NCBI RefSeq assembly: GCF_002091755.1 | Contig: NZ_BDAI01000002.1 | Coordinates: 62,001 to 126,000 of the forward strand | Direction of reading: 5' to 3' | DNA length: 64,000 nt | From: Pseudomonas nitroreducens NBRC 12694 | GTDB lineage: Bacteria; Pseudomonadota; Gammaproteobacteria; Pseudomonadales; Pseudomonadaceae | In this document: positions 17,592 through 26,271 of the stretch, in pieces | How positions within the stretch are numbered: the stretch's first letter is position 1 | How the letters are laid out: the number at the start of each line of letters is the position of its first letter | Notes under the pieces: model-generated | The model's database searches: none | What the model was told of the DNA's origin: nothing | The model's input: the letters and a program-made list of their open reading frames with translations, nothing else | Made by a program: the position numbers and the translations under genes

Positions 17592-20129
17592 ATGCCGTCA
17601 CCTGCCAGTTCGTCGACCATGAATGCTCGCCCCGCCAGACAGGCCGCCATTGGGGTTCCGCGCCGGCTGGCCATGTGGATGCCGGCTCTGCTGCTGTTTG
17701 CTTCCGGCGGTGCGGCGCTGGTGTTCCAGGTGCTGTGGGTGAAGCAGTTGTCGCTGGTGGTCGGTGTGGAGGTGTACGCCGTGACCACGGCGATCAGCGC
17801 CTTCTTCGCCGGCCTGGCGCTGGGAGGACTGGCTTTCGGGCGGCTCGCCGATCGGCTGGCGCGGCCTTTGCGTCTCTATGCAGCGCTGGAGGTCCTGGTG
17901 GCGCTGCTGGCCGTCGCGTCTACCGTGGCGCTGGCCAATGCCGCCAGCGCCTTCGCGTTTCTGGAGGAAGCCTTCGGCATCCTGGCCTGGGCGCTGCCGT
18001 TGGTGCTGGTGGGCGTGCCGGCATTCTTCATGGGCGGCACGCTGCCGGTGCTGGTGCGCGCCGTGGAGCCCGCCGATGGGCAGATGGGCCGCGCGGGCGG
18101 CAGTTTGTACGCCGCCAATACCGCCGGCGCCATCGCCGGCACGCTGATGGCGGCGTTCGTCTTCCTGCCGATGCTTGGCGTGTTGGCGAGCGCCTTTGCG
18201 GCAGCCGTGTTCAATCTGATCGCTGCCGCAGGCGCGCTGACGCTGCGGCGCGAGCCCGCCACGCCAGTGATCGCAGGTGAATCGCTGGCCGCTCCGCGCG
18301 GCAAGGCGGCGCGCCTGGCCATCGCCCTTTACTGCGTGGCGGGTGGCGTCGCGCTGGGTTACGAGGTGGTCTGGACGCAATCCATCGTCCAGTTCATGAG
18401 CACCCGTACCTTTGCCTTCGCCGTGGTGCTGGCCACCTATCTTTGCGGCCTGGTGCTGGGCAGCGCCCTGTATGCCCGGCGCGCGGACCGCCTTCGCGAC
18501 CCCTGGGGCCTGTTCGGCCTGCTCATCGCGGCGGCCGGGTTGCTGGCCATCCTGCAGGTCGCCGGGCTGGGTACCTGGCTGGTCGGCCTGCAGACCCGCG
18601 CAGAATGGCTGGTGCTGCAGGCCGGTGGCAGCGAACTGGCGGGCATGTGCGCGCGCTTCGCCGTGGCCGCGCTGTGCGTGGTGTTCCTGCCGACCACCCT
18701 GCTGGGGGCGGCGTTCCCCATCGCCCTGCGCTTGGCGGTGGACCAGCAGCACGTGGGGCGCGATGTGGGCATGGTGGTGGCGCTCAATACCCTGGGCGGC
18801 ATCGTCGGCGTGATGCTGACGGGGTTCGTCCTGGTGCCGGGGATCGGCCTGGTGCGTACCCTGGCGGTCCTCGGAGCTTTGGCTGCGCTCATCGGCCTGC
18901 TGGCAGTCTGGCGGGGGGAGGGCGTGGGCAAGGTCCCGCGCATTGGCGTCGCCATGGTCGCGGTCCTGACACTGGCCATCGGCGCAGTGACGCCAGCGCA
19001 GCATCTGGCGCAGCTGATGCCGGGGACGCGCAACGGTCAGATCAGCTTCTATGCCGAGGGCCGCGGCGGCACGGTGGCGGTGATCGAGCAGGGCCGGGGC
19101 GACAACCGCTTCAGCCGTCTCTACATCCAGGGCGTTTCCAACACCGGCGATGCCATGCCGTCGCTGCGCTACATGCGACTGCAAGCGCTGTTGCCGCTAC
19201 TGATCCATAACGGCGAGCCGCGTTCTGCGTTGGTCATCGGTTTCGGCACGGGCATTACCGCAGGCGCGATGCTGCGTTATCGCGACCTGCAGCACCCGGT
19301 GGTGGCCGAGTTGCTGCCCGAGGTACTGGCCGCCGCCCCGCGCTTCAAGGGCAACTTCGACGCGATCCACGACCCGCGCCTGGATATCCGCCTGCGCGAT
19401 GGTCGGCGTGAGCTGCTGCGCAGCGCCGAACGCTACGACATGATCACGCTCGAACCGCCACCGCCCTCGGCTGCCGGGGTGGTCAACCTGTATTCGCGGG
19501 ACTTCTATGAGCTGGCGGCGTCGCGGCTGGAGGAGGACGGCATAGTCGCCCAGTGGTTGCCGCTGCCGACGCAGAACGATGAGGAAAGCCGCTCGCTGGT
19601 GCGCAGCTTCATCGATGTCTTCCCCAATGCCACGCTCTGGACGACCGAGTTCCATGAAATGCTCCTGGTGGGCTCGCAGCAGCCTCTGCATCTGGACGTG
19701 ACGACCATCCGCCAACGCTTCGAACAGCCCGATGTGGCCGCTGCGCTGGGAGAGGTGGGGATCGATTCGGTCGAAGCGCTGCTGGCCACCTGGGTGACCG
19801 ACCGCGCGGGCCTTGAGCGCTATGCCGGCGATGCGTTGCCGGTCACCGACGACCAGCCGCGAATCGAATATGCGCCGTGGGTACGTTCCAAGGAAATCGC
19901 CCGTGTGCTGCCAACGCTGCTGGCCCTGCGCACGGCACCGCCACTGGAGAACGCCGTGCCATCGGTCCGCGCGTCAGTCGACGATTACTGGGCCCGGCTG
20001 CGGCGCTTCTACGATCTGAGCCTGCACGCGTACCGGGGCGACCGCCAGGCCTGGGCACGGGATGCGCGGCAGGTGGCGATCGATGACGGCGACAATCCCT
20101 ATTACCGATGGTTCCTGGGCTCGCCTTGA
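17592..20129 (+). CDS. Multi-pass membrane protein fused to a spermidine synthase-like domain
   Basis: Large protein of 845 residues. The first 460 or so residues form many membrane helices, starting with LLLFASGGAALVFQVLWVKQL, the usual opening of fused membrane/spermidine synthase-like proteins. The C-terminal region is a Rossmann-fold aminopropyltransferase-like domain with the SAM-site motif VIGFGTGITAG near residue 547. Where spermidine synthases have a catalytic Asp motif it reads LEPPPPSAAG, so polyamine synthesis is doubtful. ATG 17592 is used; an in-frame ATG nine codons later (17619) is an alternative. Its 3' end overlaps the convergent DUF502 gene by 28 bases. Confidence 0.82.
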   Translation: MPSPASSSTMNARPARQAAIGVPRRLAMWMPALLLFASGGAALVFQVLWVKQLSLVVGVEVYAVTTAISAFFAGLALGGLAFGRLADRLARPLRLYAALEVLVALLAVASTVALANAASAFAFLEEAFGILAWALPLVLVGVPAFFMGGTLPVLVRAVEPADGQMGRAGGSLYAANTAGAIAGTLMAAFVFLPMLGVLASAFAAAVFNLIAAAGALTLRREPATPVIAGESLAAPRGKAARLAIALYCVAGGVALGYEVVWTQSIVQFMSTRTFAFAVVLATYLCGLVLGSALYARRADRLRDPWGLFGLLIAAAGLLAILQVAGLGTWLVGLQTRAEWLVLQAGGSELAGMCARFAVAALCVVFLPTTLLGAAFPIALRLAVDQQHVGRDVGMVVALNTLGGIVGVMLTGFVLVPGIGLVRTLAVLGALAALIGLLAVWRGEGVGKVPRIGVAMVAVLTLAIGAVTPAQHLAQLMPGTRNGQISFYAEGRGGTVAVIEQGRGDNRFSRLYIQGVSNTGDAMPSLRYMRLQALLPLLIHNGEPRSALVIGFGTGITAGAMLRYRDLQHPVVAELLPEVLAAAPRFKGNFDAIHDPRLDIRLRDGRRELLRSAERYDMITLEPPPPSAAGVVNLYSRDFYELAASRLEEDGIVAQWLPLPTQNDEESRSLVRSFIDVFPNATLWTTEFHEMLLVGSQQPLHLDVTTIRQRFEQPDVAAALGEVGIDSVEALLATWVTDRAGLERYAGDALPVTDDQPRIEYAPWVRSKEIARVLPTLLALRTAPPLENAVPSVRASVDDYWARLRRFYDLSLHAYRGDRQAWARDARQVAIDDGDNPYYRWFLGSP

Positions 20130-20731
20130 GCGTCAGGCTCAGCCGGGTTCATGTGCCGTGCCGCCAGTTCCAGCGCGCCTCGGCCACCACGGCGCAGGCA
20201 AGCTAGTAGGGGCAGCCAGGGAATGTCGGTGACACGCACCGAGCCGGCCGGCACCATCCGCACTTCCCCGGCGGTGCCACCGGCAGGGCCGCCATCGGGC
20301 AGGTAGACCAGCAGCCAGTCGTCCCGAGTTTCCAGGATCAGCGCGAAACGAAACCCGACGTCCTCCCCCACCAGGCCGACCTTGGCGCCTTCCACTTCGT
20401 CCATTCCGGCGAAGCGCGCCGTGGCGTCCTTGAGCAACTGGTAACCCGGCAAGTTGCTCAGCAACCGGTCTTCCAGCGTGCGCAGCGAGGCCGCCGCGGC
20501 GCGGGTCCTTGCCAGCAACCCGGCGAGAAAGCACAGCAACAGGAGCAGAACGATGCAGGCCAGCGTTACCGAGGTGACACCCCAGGCGGTGAAGCCGGTG
20601 AATAGTGGCAGGATCTTCTGCACCGGTGGAGTGAGCAGGTGAATGGCCTTTTCGATCAGAATGAAGAGCAGCACCAGCGGCAGGATGAACAGCAGGCCAC
20701 CGGCGATGGTGGTGCGGATGAACTTCAGCAT
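20102..20731 (-). CDS. DUF502 family membrane protein
   Basis: Protein of 209 residues with two N-terminal membrane helices (about 5-27 and 48-73), the second spanning a very leucine-rich stretch. A soluble C-terminal region contains the DUF502-type segments LPGYQLLKDATARF and FRFALILETRDDWLLVYLPDGG. Function is unknown. It begins 63 bases after the stop of the AspT-type exchanger on the same strand and is probably cotranscribed with it. Its last 28 bases overlap the end of the convergent membrane/synthase gene, so no terminator separates the two. Confidence 0.83.
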   Translation of the reverse strand: MLKFIRTTIAGGLLFILPLVLLFILIEKAIHLLTPPVQKILPLFTGFTAWGVTSVTLACIVLLLLLCFLAGLLARTRAAAASLRTLEDRLLSNLPGYQLLKDATARFAGMDEVEGAKVGLVGEDVGFRFALILETRDDWLLVYLPDGGPAGGTAGEVRMVPAGSVRVTDIPWLPLLACLRRGGRGALELAARHMNPAEPDAQGEPRNHR

Positions 20732-20794
20732 TTCGACCTCCTTGGGGAAGCCGGCCGACGACAGCGCAACGCAGCCGGTGAATCGATGGCGGGC

Positions 20795-22483
20795 TCAGCC
20801 CGCCGTGACGGCGACGATGATCGGACCGCACACCGCCAGCAGTACGTTGGAAATGGCGTAGCACACCGTGAAGCCAATGACGGGTGTATTGCTGCCGGAC
20901 TGCTCGATGATCTTGTTCATCGAGGCCGCTTCGGTCTGCGCGCCGGCCAGGGCGCCGAACAGGATCATCGGGTGCAGCCCCAGGACGTAGCGGCCGAAGT
21001 AGAGCGTCACCAGCGGCGGGATGATGGTCACCAGGGCGCCGGAGAGCAGCAGCGCCGCGCCCTGGCTCTGGATCGCGGCGATGGCGGCCGGGCCGGCCAG
21101 CAGCCCCACCACGGCGCCGAAGGCGGTCAGCCCGAACTCCGAGAAGGCCCACTGTGCGGCCGGGGGCAGGGCGCCCACTTCGGGATGCCGCGAGTTGTAC
21201 CAGCCGATCAGCAGGCCGGCGAGCAGCATGCCGCCACCGATACCCAGCTCCACCGGAATCATGCCGATGTGGGTGGAGAGCATGCCGACCAGCGACCCCA
21301 CGACCATGCCCAGGGTATGGATGGCGATATCGCTCTTGTAGTCGCTCGCCCGGATGCGGCCGATCTGCGCTGCCAGTGCCTCGACGCTGGCCGTGCGGCC
21401 GACCAGGGTGATGACGTCGCCACGGCGTAGCACGGTGTCGGGCAGCAGCGGCAGCTCCAGGCCTTGCCGGGTGATGGAGCGGATGTAGCAGCCCATTCGG
21501 TCGGCGCCGACCAGCAGCGTCTTGATCTGGTGGATTGTCTTGCCGGCCAGCCGGGGCGAGGTCAGGACGATATCGGCATCGCGGGTGGCGAAGGACATGC
21601 TGTCGGGGTTGTCGATTTCCGGGCCGATCCAGTCGTTGAGGTCGGCCACCGCTTCGCGCAGGGCGTAGACGCCGAGGATGTCGCCGCTCTCCAGGCGCAA
21701 TTGCGGGTCGCGCTCGAGAATCTGACCGCCACGGATGACCCGCTCCACGCTCAGCGCGGCGTGCCGCGCCTCGACATCGGCGATGCGCTGGCCGATCGCT
21801 GCCGCCGACTGGGCACGATGGGCACGGACGACGATGCGGGTGTAGGGAATGCTGATGGCGTTCTCTTCGCGCTCGATGCCCAGCTCCCGCTCCAGCTCGC
21901 GTGCGCTCTGGCGCAGGTCGACGCGCAGCAGCTTCGGCGCGATGCTGCCGACGAAGACGATCAGGCCGATGGTGCCGAACAGATAGGTGATGGCGTAGGC
22001 CACCGCCATGTGGCTGTTGAGCTGGCTCTTGGCGGCATCGTCGATGGCCAGCTGGGAAATGGCGCTGCTGGCGGTGCCCATGATCGCCGTGTCGGTCAGC
22101 GCTCCCGCGCCCAGGCCGGCGGTGAAGCCGGCGTCGAAGTGGAACAGGTGATACAGGCCGAGGATGACGCCCAGGGCAGTGGCGCAGAGCACCACGGAAA
22201 GCACCACCAGCTTCAGGGTGCCGCGATTGAGGCTGCCGAAGAACTCCGGGCCGCTCTTGAAACCGACGGTATAGATGAACAGCGCGAAGAACACCGACTT
22301 CAGCTCATGGGGCACTTCCAGGCCGATCTGCCCGATCAGCAGGCCCATCAGCAGCGCGCCGGCGACCGAGCCCAGGTGAAAGCTGCCGATCTGTATCCGC
22401 CCCAGCAGAACCCCCAGGGAGATCGCCAGGAACACTGCGATCTCGGGGTTGGCGCGCAAGGCGTGGAGGAAAAAATCGAGCAT
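20795..22483 (-). CDS. AspT/YidE/YbjL-type membrane exchanger with two TrkA-C domains
   Basis: Transporter of 562 residues with helices at the N-terminus (LDFFLHALRANPEIAVFLAISLG onward), a central cytoplasmic pair of RCK_C/TrkA-C modules (about residues 200-370), and a second membrane half. The repeated family motif (G-x-x-x-G runs such as GFTAGLGAGALTDTAIMG) appears in each half. Aspartate:alanine exchanger relatives swap small acids across the inner membrane; the substrate here is not known. Start 22483 gives the family N-terminus with an AGGGAG site; a frame 130 codons longer is rejected because its added part is arginine-rich and overlaps the divergent gene. Confidence 0.85.
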   Translation of the reverse strand: MLDFFLHALRANPEIAVFLAISLGVLLGRIQIGSFHLGSVAGALLMGLLIGQIGLEVPHELKSVFFALFIYTVGFKSGPEFFGSLNRGTLKLVVLSVVLCATALGVILGLYHLFHFDAGFTAGLGAGALTDTAIMGTASSAISQLAIDDAAKSQLNSHMAVAYAITYLFGTIGLIVFVGSIAPKLLRVDLRQSARELERELGIEREENAISIPYTRIVVRAHRAQSAAAIGQRIADVEARHAALSVERVIRGGQILERDPQLRLESGDILGVYALREAVADLNDWIGPEIDNPDSMSFATRDADIVLTSPRLAGKTIHQIKTLLVGADRMGCYIRSITRQGLELPLLPDTVLRRGDVITLVGRTASVEALAAQIGRIRASDYKSDIAIHTLGMVVGSLVGMLSTHIGMIPVELGIGGGMLLAGLLIGWYNSRHPEVGALPPAAQWAFSEFGLTAFGAVVGLLAGPAAIAAIQSQGAALLLSGALVTIIPPLVTLYFGRYVLGLHPMILFGALAGAQTEAASMNKIIEQSGSNTPVIGFTVCYAISNVLLAVCGPIIVAVTAG

Positions 22484-22732
22484 CGACGCGGCTCCCTGTC
22501 GAAGTGGCGTCCGTGCAGTATGGACGGTGAATGCCGAGCTGCCGTTATGCAGCGGAGTGTGGAACGACTTTCTCTTTAGTGCGTTTTCGCCGCGCGACCC
22601 CCACCATCGAAAAACCTCGACTAGTCTTGTGCAGACTTCATGCGGATCGCTCCAGAGCCTGTGCCCAGGCTCTCGTCGTGGATAGCGATTTCCCTGGCCG
22701 GCGCCGTGCGCCGGCTCACCACGAGAGCGCCC

Positions 22733-23329
22733 ATGGCAGCAGCCAGCGACCTGATCATCTGTGAGTACTGCGATGCGGTGTACGAACGCCAGCCGCTGCA
22801 GCGACACCAGCGTGCACTGTGCGTGCGCTGCGGCGGGGTACTGCATCGGCACAACGCAATGTCCGTGCAGCAACGCCTGGCGCTGGCGCTGACCGGCGCG
22901 GTGCTGCTGGCCTTCGCCAACAGCTACCCGGTGATGACCATCAGCATGCAGGGCCTGAGCAATTCGGCGACGTTGTGGGACGCGGTGATGATCCTGAGCA
23001 GCGGCCCCATCACCTTCATCGCACTGGTGACAGCGCTGGCCATCATCCTCGCGCCGGCGCTGCAGGTAACGCTGCTGATCTGGGTGCTCGGCTTCGCCCT
23101 GGCCGGGCGCCGCGCGCCGGCCTTCGCCGGGTGCATGCGCTGGCTGGAGTCGTTGCGCCCCTGGAGCATGCTGGAGGTCTGCCTGCTGGGCACCATGGTC
23201 GCGGTGATCAAGCTGGCCGGACTGCTCGATGTGATACCTGGTATCGGCCTGCTGGCGATGGCCGCCCTGAGCGTGTTGATCATCTACATCGCCGGCAAGG
23301 ACATCCGCGATCTCTGGGAGCGGGTATGA
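22733..23329 (+). CDS. pqiA: Paraquat-inducible protein A, first half
   Basis: Protein of 198 residues equal to one repeat of PqiA: a zinc ribbon (CEYCDAV near residue 11 and CVRCGG near 30) followed by four membrane helices. The first helix contains the PqiA signature FANSYPVMTISM. E. coli PqiA has two such halves in one chain; here they are two adjacent genes, common in pseudomonads. ATG 22733 places the zinc ribbon close to the N-terminus; the 31-residue upstream extension has no family counterpart. Its stop overlaps the next start (ATGA). With PqiB and PqiC it belongs to an envelope lipid-transport system. Confidence 0.88.
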   Translation: MAAASDLIICEYCDAVYERQPLQRHQRALCVRCGGVLHRHNAMSVQQRLALALTGAVLLAFANSYPVMTISMQGLSNSATLWDAVMILSSGPITFIALVTALAIILAPALQVTLLIWVLGFALAGRRAPAFAGCMRWLESLRPWSMLEVCLLGTMVAVIKLAGLLDVIPGIGLLAMAALSVLIIYIAGKDIRDLWERV

Positions 23330-23961
23330 ACACGCCCCCGCTCGCCGCTCAGCTGAACCTGTGCCTTTGCCACGGCTGCGGCGCCGCCTGCGATACGCGC
23401 AGCGGCGGCCATCATTGCCAACGCTGTGGTGCCCCCCTGCACCCGCGCAAGGCCGATGCCATCACCCGCGGCTGGGCGTACCTGGTGGCGGCGCTGATCT
23501 TCTACGTGCCGGCCAACCTGTTGCCGGTCATGCATACCGAGATGCTCGGCCAGGGCATTGACAGCACCATCGGCGGCGGCGTGCTGGAGTTCTGGGAAAG
23601 CGGCGCCTGGGACATCGCGCTGATCATCTTCATTGCCAGTATCGGCGTGCCGGCGATCAAGTTCTTCTCCCTCGGGCTGCTGCTCTGGACTGCCCAGCGC
23701 CGCAGCAACTGGGCACGCCGGCAGCGTTCGCAGCTATACCGTTTCGTCGAGCTGATCGGCTACTGGTCGATGCTCGACGTGATGGTCGTCGCACTGGTGG
23801 CGGCCCTGGTGCAGATGCATGAACTGGGCACCATCGAGCCGCGCGCCGGCATCCTGTTCTTCGGCATGGTGGTGGTCCTCACCATGCTTTCCGCCATGAG
23901 TTTCGATCCACGACATATCTGGGACGACGGAGATCCGATCGATGGAGCAGGACACCCCTAA
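23326..23961 (+). CDS. pqiA: Paraquat-inducible protein A, second half
   Basis: Protein of 211 residues, the second PqiA repeat. It has a zinc ribbon with CHGCG and CQRCG (residues about 15-40) and four membrane helices, the first ending in the signature VPANLLPVMHTEMLG. ATG 23326 overlaps the preceding stop by 4 bases; its own end overlaps pqiB by 20 bases. The two half-proteins probably pair to form the inner-membrane partner of PqiB, which ferries lipids between inner and outer membranes. Confidence 0.9.
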   Translation: MNTPPLAAQLNLCLCHGCGAACDTRSGGHHCQRCGAPLHPRKADAITRGWAYLVAALIFYVPANLLPVMHTEMLGQGIDSTIGGGVLEFWESGAWDIALIIFIASIGVPAIKFFSLGLLLWTAQRRSNWARRQRSQLYRFVELIGYWSMLDVMVVALVAALVQMHELGTIEPRAGILFFGMVVVLTMLSAMSFDPRHIWDDGDPIDGAGHP

Positions 23962-25582
23962 GCACGCCGCCCCCGGACAGCCGCAGGTACGCACGCGGCG
24001 CTGGAATGTATCGCTGGTCTGGATCGTGCCGATCGTGGCGCTGCTGGTGGGCGCTTCGCTCATCGTGCGCAACTGGATGGAGCAGGGGCCGACCATCGAG
24101 ATCTCCTTCCGCACGGGGGAGGGCCTGGTCGCGCACAAGACCCAGGTGAAGTACCGCAGCGTGGTGATCGGCGAGGTCGAAGGCGTCGAGCTGGCCAAGG
24201 ACAAGAAGAGCGTCACCGCCAGCGTCAAGCTGAACAAGGAGGCCGAATCCTTCGCCACCGAGGGGGCGAAATTCTGGGTCGTGCGGCCACGCATCGGCGC
24301 TGGCGGCGTGACCGGCGTCGACACGCTGTTGTCGGGCAATTTCATCGGTGCCGACGCCGGTGAATCGAGTGCGCCGAAGAAGCGCTTCACCGGCCTGGAG
24401 CTGCCGCCGCCGATCACCTACGGGGAGAAGGGCAAGAGCTTCGTCCTGCGCGCCGACGACCTGGGCTCGCTGGATATCGGCTCGCCCATCTACTACCGCA
24501 AGATTCCGGTGGGCCAGGTGACTTCCTACGCCTTGCGCAGCGATGGCAAGGGCGTGGACCTGGGCATCTTCATCGAGTCGCCCAACGACGCTTTCGTGAC
24601 CCAGAACACAAGGTTCTGGAATGCCAGTGGCGTCGACGTCAACGTCAGCGCCAACGGCCTGAAGGTGAATACCGAATCGCTGTCCGCGCTGCTGGTCGGC
24701 GGGCTGGCCTTCGGCACGCCCGAGGGCAGCGAGGAAACGGCCGCCGCCCAGGACAACGAAGCCTTCGACCTCTACGTCGACCGCGACAATGCCCTGGCTC
24801 CGCCCACCGGCCTGCCGCAGTACCTGCGCCTGCGCTTCGACCAGTCGATGCGCGGCCTGAGCGTGGGCGCGCCCGTGGAGTTCATGGGTGTCGAGTTCGG
24901 CAAGGTCACCAACATCCAGCTGGACTACGACGAGAAGCTGCAGATTTTCCCGGTGGTGGTCGATGCGGTGATCTACCCGCAGCGTCTGGGGCCCGTGCAC
25001 CAGAAGATGCTCAAGGTCTTCAACAGCAGCGTGGGCGACCAGGGCGGCGTCACCCGCGTGATCGGCAGCTTCGTCGAGCACGGCATGCGTGCCCAGGCGC
25101 GCAGCGGCAACCTGCTGACCGGGCAGCTGTACATCTCGCTGGACTTCTATCCCGACGCCAAGCCGGTGGCCTTCGATGCCAGCGCGCGGCCGCTGCGCAT
25201 CCCGACGGTGCCCAGCAGCCTGGCGAAACTCCAGGAACAGTTGCAGGCGGTGGTCGACCGCATCGGCAAGCTGCCGCTGGAGCGCATCGCCAACAACCTC
25301 GACGGCAACCTGCGCGAGTTGCAGGGCAGCCTCAAGCAGTTCAATACGCAGACGTTGCCGGGCGTCACCCGGACGCTCGATGAGGTGCGCACCACGCTCG
25401 CCACGGCCAACTCGGCGCTGGGCGAGAACTCGCCGCAACGGGAAAAGCTCAGCGACACCCTGGATGAGCTGGACCGCATGTCGCGCTCGTTGCGTGACCT
25501 GTCCGACTACCTCGGTCGCCACCCGGAATCCTTGATCCGTGGTCGTCCGAAGAACGCCAACGCCGACAACCTGCGGCCCTGA
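23942..25582 (+). CDS. pqiB: MCE-domain lipid transport protein PqiB
   Basis: Protein of 546 residues with a single N-terminal membrane anchor (about 23-43: VSLVWIVPIVALLVGASLIV) and three successive MCE domains (roughly 45-140, 160-250, 275-400). Repeated phrases such as LVAHKTQVKYRSVVIGEV and LDIGSPIYYRKIPVGQV mark the first two domains. The C-terminal part is a long helical region that in PqiB forms a coiled-coil needle across the periplasm. It moves phospholipids across the envelope with PqiA and PqiC. Start overlaps the end of the second pqiA half by 20 bases. Confidence 0.93.
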   Translation: MEQDTPKHAAPGQPQVRTRRWNVSLVWIVPIVALLVGASLIVRNWMEQGPTIEISFRTGEGLVAHKTQVKYRSVVIGEVEGVELAKDKKSVTASVKLNKEAESFATEGAKFWVVRPRIGAGGVTGVDTLLSGNFIGADAGESSAPKKRFTGLELPPPITYGEKGKSFVLRADDLGSLDIGSPIYYRKIPVGQVTSYALRSDGKGVDLGIFIESPNDAFVTQNTRFWNASGVDVNVSANGLKVNTESLSALLVGGLAFGTPEGSEETAAAQDNEAFDLYVDRDNALAPPTGLPQYLRLRFDQSMRGLSVGAPVEFMGVEFGKVTNIQLDYDEKLQIFPVVVDAVIYPQRLGPVHQKMLKVFNSSVGDQGGVTRVIGSFVEHGMRAQARSGNLLTGQLYISLDFYPDAKPVAFDASARPLRIPTVPSSLAKLQEQLQAVVDRIGKLPLERIANNLDGNLRELQGSLKQFNTQTLPGVTRTLDEVRTTLATANSALGENSPQREKLSDTLDELDRMSRSLRDLSDYLGRHPESLIRGRPKNANADNLRP

Positions 25583-25606
25583 TTCGCGTACAAGGAGAGA
25601 CTTCAG

Positions 25607-26140
25607 ATGCCGAAGCTGCCCATGCTGCTCCTGGCCGCACTGTTCCCCGTGTTGTCGGGCTGCAGCAGCGCTCCGATCCACTACCACACGCTGGTTCCCG
25701 CACAGCCGGGCAGCCCCGCCAGCGGCCAGGTACGCGTCGAACGGGTGGAGATGCCGCCGCAGGTCGATCGCTCGCAGATTGTCGTCCGCCAGGGCGGCAG
25801 CGGGCTGTCGATCCTGGAAACCGAGTGGTGGGGCGCCAACCTGGTGGACGAGTTCCGCAATGCCCTGGAGGACCAGCTCGGCGCTCCGGGGCCAGGCGCT
25901 GCATTGCTGCGCGTGGAAGTGCAGCGCTTCGATTCGGTGCCGGGCCAGTACGCGTTGCTCGATGCCCGTTGGCGCCTGCAGCGGCCCGGCTCGAACAAAC
26001 CGCTGAGCTGCCGTAGCAGCCTGCAGACGGCGGCCAACGGTACCGTGGACGGGCTGGTGGTCGCGCACCAGGCCAATGTGCGCAAGTTCGCCGAACTGGT
26101 GGCGCAAGCGAACGCCAGCGGCGGCACGCGTTGTCCTTGA
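25607..26140 (+). CDS. pqiC: PqiC/YmbA-type outer-membrane lipoprotein
   Basis: Lipoprotein of 177 residues with a lipobox LSGC (Cys19) after a short hydrophobic signal. The mature protein starts with SSAPIHYHTLVPAQP, typical of the DUF330/ABC-transport auxiliary family to which PqiC belongs. It is the outer-membrane receptor or docking partner for the PqiB needle. It begins 24 bases after pqiB behind an AAGGAGA ribosome site and closes the pqi operon. Length and position agree with the E. coli counterpart. Confidence 0.9.
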   Translation: MPKLPMLLLAALFPVLSGCSSAPIHYHTLVPAQPGSPASGQVRVERVEMPPQVDRSQIVVRQGGSGLSILETEWWGANLVDEFRNALEDQLGAPGPGAALLRVEVQRFDSVPGQYALLDARWRLQRPGSNKPLSCRSSLQTAANGTVDGLVVAHQANVRKFAELVAQANASGGTRCP

Positions 26141-26271
26141 TGTTCGGGGCAGGGTGCCAACCGAATCTTTACGAGTACTGAACGCGATACCCTTGGACCG
26201 GCGTGCCGCCACGCACGCCGGGGCTTGCAGGTTGGTGCGCGCGATGTCGTTGCACAGGAGAAACCTTCCCG

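Noticed and set aside
17598..19184. 528-residue minus-strand frame rich in His, Gln and Arg
   Set aside because: Antisense shadow of the membrane/spermidine synthase-like gene.
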